Shown here: positions 59,591 to 64,000 of the stretch, in pieces
How the letters are laid out: each line of letters begins with the position of its first letter
How positions within the stretch are numbered: position 1 is the first letter of the stretch
Source of the DNA: Diospyros lotus
Taxonomy: Eukaryota > Streptophyta > Magnoliopsida > Ericales > Ebenaceae
NCBI RefSeq assembly: GCF_014633365.1
Contig: NC_068344.1
Location: 16,073,669 to 16,137,668, forward strand
DNA length: 64,000 bases
Direction of reading: 5' to 3'
Notes under the pieces: generated by a model
What the model saw: the letters and a program-made list of their open reading frames with translations, nothing else
Databases searched by the model: none
Told to the model about the DNA's origin: nothing
Position numbers and translations under genes: made by a program

Positions 59591-60756
59591 AAAACATGTG
59601 AAAAGATTTCTAAAGAGAAAAATATAAGATGTGCAATGATATCATTTTTCTCTTGGATAAAAGAGAGTTCGAAATAATAAATGAATAAAGCATTCAACTC
59701 TCTTATATAATCTGGTTTAGAAAGATAGAAAATTAATCTCACCAAATAAATGCTTAAGAGTGATAGAAGATAAACTAGAAAGATCACTCACTCAAGCATA
59801 GAAAAATGTCTTGAAAAGAAATAGGCTTGCTGTAATGAATTTGCACTATGTCATTCGAGCATAAGCACCCACAGCTATGTTAATAGTATAGGCTTTCTTG
59901 GTGGCTCAACAACAGCTTGATCAATCGCACATCTTGGCCTTATATAGAAGCTTGATGGTCGAATTCAGCATTGAGACCTACACAACTCACAGCTTCTTTA
60001 ATTTGACTATTAATGGTCAAATTCATTAGAATGATATGCAATTTATATAGATAAGCATTAAGCACACTTGCATAAATATATTCTAATATTATTTTATAAG
60101 AGAATATAGTTAGGCGCATGGGAATAAACAAATAAAGCTCCGACAGTTAAACCTGTTGACTTTTAGCTTACCGAGTAATGTCTATAAAATTTGAAAGCAG
60201 ATGTCAGTTACTTAACCAACTCCTAGAGATACTCAACTAATGAGAAGCACACTCAATTGGACAATTCATGTAATCAATTATATAGAAGCCTCACTCAATT
60301 ATGATAAATTCATTACTCGACTGACTCAAAAGCCATGGAGACTTTGTATTAAGCACTCAACTACCAGGCTAAGCTTACTCGACCAACATAACCATATACT
60401 CGAGTATAGATAACTAATACTCAGTTAAAATTAAGCACATAGACTTAGCCATACTTCATCAAATCTATTACTCGATTAAACAATATAAATAATCGATTAT
60501 AAAATTATATTAGTCGATTGAGAGAAAGATATACTCGACTAAGGAGATACTTGGAATTTTTAATAGCAAAAAGATACTCGATTGAAAATTGTATTTACTC
60601 GATTTATTTTTGAAATACAAAGAGCTTGTATAAAATACTCGAGTAGAAAATCTTAGTAATCGATTGAAAGAAGGTTTTGCTAAAACATGTAATTGATTGA
60701 TTTGAAAGAAACTAAACCTATACTCGATTGAAAAAAATATGTTTAGATGTCAATAG

Positions 60757-62144
60757 TGATATAATTGTATAGCAATGACACTAATGCCCAATAGGGGGTG
60801 AATTGGGTTATTTAAAATTTTGGCATAAAACTTGAAATTTTGTTTATGATGATGGAATTTTGATGTAATTTAAAAAAAGATTAGAAGATTGCAAATCACA
60901 ATTTATGAAATACAGAGTAAGAGCAATAGAGTGACACAAGCAATGTATAGTGGTTCGACTTAAACCAACCCTAATCCACTACCTTAACTGTTCACTAAGA
61001 ATTTTCAAGCAAATCACTATAATCCTCTTATCACACCAGATAGGCCCTCTAGCACTAAACTAGGAGAATACAATCCTCTAGCTTAAACAAGCACGCTCTA
61101 GCAAAACTAGATAAAAATATACAACCTCATACTTTAATACAAGTAGGTCATTTAGCTATATGGGCTAAGAACATAAAGAGTGATACAAGAAAGAGATATC
61201 TAAGAGTATACACTCATAGTTACAATATAACCAAATATAGATGCAAGGCTTCAAATCTAATTTTACAAAATGAATACAAAGCCTTGAAATAAAGAGATTG
61301 AATACACCAATGGAGCACAACAATGGGTGAGCACTTGGGAGTTTGTAGTATGATCACTTGAGTAATTTGAATCATCCATTTGACTTTTATTTATAGTGCC
61401 TTGAGAGCCCATTCGAGAATCTTGCCATTGGAAGTGAAGGGAGCACTTCGGAATAGTGGACAAACTAGCTGTTGGGGGATCCTACAACAGAAACGGTCGA
61501 CAGATGCAAGGCATCGATCGAAAGATTAGTTAAAATTCAAAAATTGACCAACAGTTTTTTAGAAACTATCGATAGGTCCTTATGTATGCATTCTGTCGAT
61601 CGAAAGATGCAAGGCATGTTTCAAGAACATTAAGGCTAGACATACTATCTGTAGACAGTTCATTGAGGAATAGTCGACAGATGGGCCAAAATTAAAGGAT
61701 CTGTCGACAAATGAAGCCTAGATTCAAGACATTAAGAGCAAGCATTCTGCTAATCAATAGCCCTAAGGAAAACGGTCGACAGTCATAAGCTTTTCAACAA
61801 GGACAGTCGACAATCTCTTTCAAACTGTCGACAATTTAGGCAAAATTTGCAAAATGGTCAACAGGTTCTCTTAATCAGTCGACAGATGATCTTATTTCCT
61901 TTGAAAGTATTTGCTTCATTTTAATCCATTTTAACCAACGATTCAAACAATCTCTTGAATTTAATTTAGGCACTTAACATGAGACTTATGTTTGCAAATA
62001 TCTATATATATTAGAAATATAGATTGAATGATCATATTGGAGTCATTTTTCATTAAAAGTTAAAATTGTTTTTTGTTTGATTTAGAATTCGAAAATCAAT
62101 TGTCTTTTTTCATCATCAAAACCAATCACTAGATTAAAACATCA
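60757..62144 (-). mobile_element. Solo LTR A3
   Basis: Starts tgatataattgtatagc and ends ttaaaacatca with a perfect TSD aatag (60752-60756 and 62145-62149). It has the A-type blocks and a minus-strand TATA-like box (ttttatttatagtgcc, about 61384-61399). The U3 holds at least seven gtcgacag-type sites at 61495-61885. It is inserted in the U3 of A7. Confidence 0.92.
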
Positions 62145-62250
62145 AATAGCAATAAAGATGTTTGATTATAAACATATCAAGGCTTCGATTAATTTGAAAA
62201 GTAAAAATGAGCAATACTCGATTAATTTAAGAATTATGTTTAGATAGAAA

Positions 62251-63952
62251 TGTTAGAATTGTATAGCAATGGCACCAATATCCAAGAGGGGGTGAATTGG
62301 GTTATTTAAAAATTCGATTGAACTTGAAATTCTTTTTTTTTTGGAAAATCATATTTTAATGCAAGAGATAATTTGTTTGACCCAATAAATAAAACAAGAA
62401 CAAGAAAGAGAACAAAAAGAGAGACACAACGATATATAATGGTTCAGTTTAAACCAAGCCTAATCCACTCCCTTAACTCCTCACTAAGGAATTTTTCAAC
62501 CAATTCACTATAATCCTCCTATCTCTTTGGATAGACCCTTTAGCAACAAATTAGAAATTTACAACCTCTTACTTAGACAAGCAAGCCCTCTAGCAACAAG
62601 CTATGTATTACAACCTCTTACTTAAACAAACAAACCCTCTAGCAACAAGGTAGAAAATAACCTCCTACAATCAATATAGACTCTACCAATCTTGCTAGGA
62701 AAATCAAGAATGATACAAAAGAAAGGATCTAAGAGTAGACACTCTTAGTTACAAGATCTCTCAAAATAAACACAAGTCTTGAAACAAATAATACAAATAA
62801 TAATCAAAGCCTTTAGAGAGAAAAATGAAGAACAAATGAGTATTTGAAAGATAAAGCACTTGAAAGCTTGTAATTAATTCTCTTGGTAGGTTTGAATCAT
62901 CCATCTACCCTCTATTTATAGAACTTCACGACCCTTTCAAAAATCTTGTCGTTGGTAGTGGGAAGAGCACTTTGGATGAGTGGAGAAGCTAGCCGTTAAA
63001 GGTTCCTGTGATAGAAACAATTGACAAATTAGTGAAAATTTGAAAAATGGTCGATAGTTTAGCGAAAAATGGGCGACGGTTTCAATGCAAAGCTACTATT
63101 GGTCAACAGATTGAAGCAAACGATTGATAGATGGGAGCAAATCGATCGATAGTATTGTAGCACTGTAGCAAAGTACTGTATCAACGAAAAATACTATAGC
63201 AAACGGAAAACATTGTAGCAACCAAAAATTACTATAGCAACCGTCAAAAAATTAATTTAAAAATTTTGCTCCACTTCAATATTATTTTCAAAAGTATTTT
63301 TGATACAATATTTTTAATCAAATAAAAACATAATATTCCAAATGTCATCAATAAATTTATCACAAGATTTTTTGACATTGAAATGCATGATGAAACTAAT
63401 TTTAATTTTGGTGCTTAATATATCATATAAAAGTAATTTGAAGCGCCAAATTAATAACCATTAATAAAATAATTTCATCATCAAAATTCAATTGATTTTT
63501 ATCATCAGAATCATATCAAAGGCAAAACATCCATCTATCATCAATATACATTATGTTGGTCGATAGCCTTAACAATCAGTCGACAACCAAAAGCATAAAA
63601 TCCACAACGGTCGACAGTCACTTCCAATCTGTCAACAGTTTGGTCCAAAATATCAAAACAGTTGATAGGTTCCTAGAATCGGTCAACATATGGTCTCTTG
63701 CCTTTGAAAAAAATTTAGCTTCATTTTAACCAACGATTCAAAACTAATTTTTAAAAGTCATTTAGGAGATTCATCATAATACTTATTTATGCAAATCTCC
63801 ATATATGTATAAGAATATAATTCTTTTAGTTTTCATTTCAATAAAGTACTTGAAATTGATTTTTGTTAAAAATCATAAACTTGACTTATGACTTAGGGTA
63901 TAGATCAATTTGTTTTTTCATCATTAAAACTAAACACAAGAATAAAATATCA
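62251..63952 (-). mobile_element. Solo LTR A4
   Basis: Starts tgttagaattgtatagc and ends aataaaatatca with a perfect TSD agaaa (62246-62250 and 63953-63957). It has the A-type blocks, a minus-strand TATA box (ctctatttatagaac, about 62919-62933), gtcgacag-type motifs at 63045-63130 and 63555-63690, and a short tandem run (tactatagcaa / attgtagcaa) at 63155-63245. Its last 700 bp are close to those of A2. It also lies in the U3 of A7, about 100 bp from A3 in the empty site. Confidence 0.92.
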
Positions 63953-64000
63953 AGAAAATCAGTGTAGAAGTTTTAAAAGAACTTTTGGCTACTTTTCCTT

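Larger units (their letters stand above)
58428..64000 (-). mobile_element. A-family LTR A7, incomplete, carrying A3 and A4
   Basis: Starts tgaaagattacccaatgg, the inverse of the A1 end, then ggtgaattgggtg. It runs 58428-60756, 62150-62250 and 63958-64000, with A3 and A4 between, and leaves the window. A 66-bp direct duplication lies at 59124-59255 and a 68-bp triplication at 59392-59590. The minus-strand TATA box is about 59938-59947. The U3 contains many actcgatta/tactcgag motifs (60200-60740, 62190-62230). Confidence 0.8.

Noticed and set aside
60720..62320. Tandem amplification of A LTRs by unequal crossing-over
   Set aside because: The repeated junction sequence suggested it, but A3 and A4 each have their own perfect, different TSD (aatag, agaaa), so they are separate insertions.

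Overview
This window is plant nuclear DNA, AT-rich and almost wholly made of transposable elements inserted into one another. I found no intact host gene, no tRNA gene and no genuine rRNA gene. The plant signs are a Cassandra-type TRIM (LTRs carrying a 5S rRNA-like stretch), a Ty3/Gypsy polyprotein of the plant RIRE2/Tat style, CACTA-like, hAT and PIF/Harbinger DNA elements, and a fragment of a plant LOG (cytokinin-activating) gene. The species cannot be named from this sequence. Element families are labelled here A, B, C, D, E, F, G, H and I for convenience; these letters are mine. Most boundaries come from LTR ends (TG...CA) together with matching target-site duplications (TSDs) that can be read directly.

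Left part (1-11 kb): low-complexity intergenic DNA, CACTA-like subterminal repeats, a 1.6-kb hAT element with an 8-bp TSD that contains a complete Cassandra TRIM, a solo LTR (C1), a CA/TA microsatellite, and two PIF/Harbinger-like elements with TAA/TTA TSDs. Next comes an F-family LTR (F0), first split by solo LTR A1 (11.6-13.9 kb).

Central part (14.7-37.9 kb): one Ty3/Gypsy element (G1, minus strand) sits inside F0. Its gag, protease, reverse transcriptase, RNase H and integrase reading frames are recognisable but decayed, and are cut apart by five or more later insertions: F1 (itself holding a second Cassandra, which holds solo LTR E1), B1, A2, E2, D, and F2 inside the 5' LTR. F0 > G1 > F1 > Cassandra > E1 is a five-level nest with readable TSDs at nearly every level.

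Right part (38-64 kb): a remnant G-like element (G2) whose LTR was entered by H, a Tat-like LTR element. H carries an intronless, 5'-truncated LOG coding fragment in sense orientation downstream of its 5' LTR. Beyond a probable deletion junction near 46.1-46.2 kb lie a truncated A8, F3 (split by solo LTR I), then A6 split by B2, which holds C2, which holds A5. A7 is also inserted in A6; A7 in turn received A3 and A4 and runs off the right edge.

Nothing here forms a functional operon or pathway. The biology is that of competing retroelements: mostly solo LTRs left by LTR-LTR recombination, LTR promoters (TATA boxes visible in most), internal VNTRs, recurrent palindromic TCGA-centred arrays in several unrelated LTR families, and one gene-capture event (LOG in H) that is the most notable feature.
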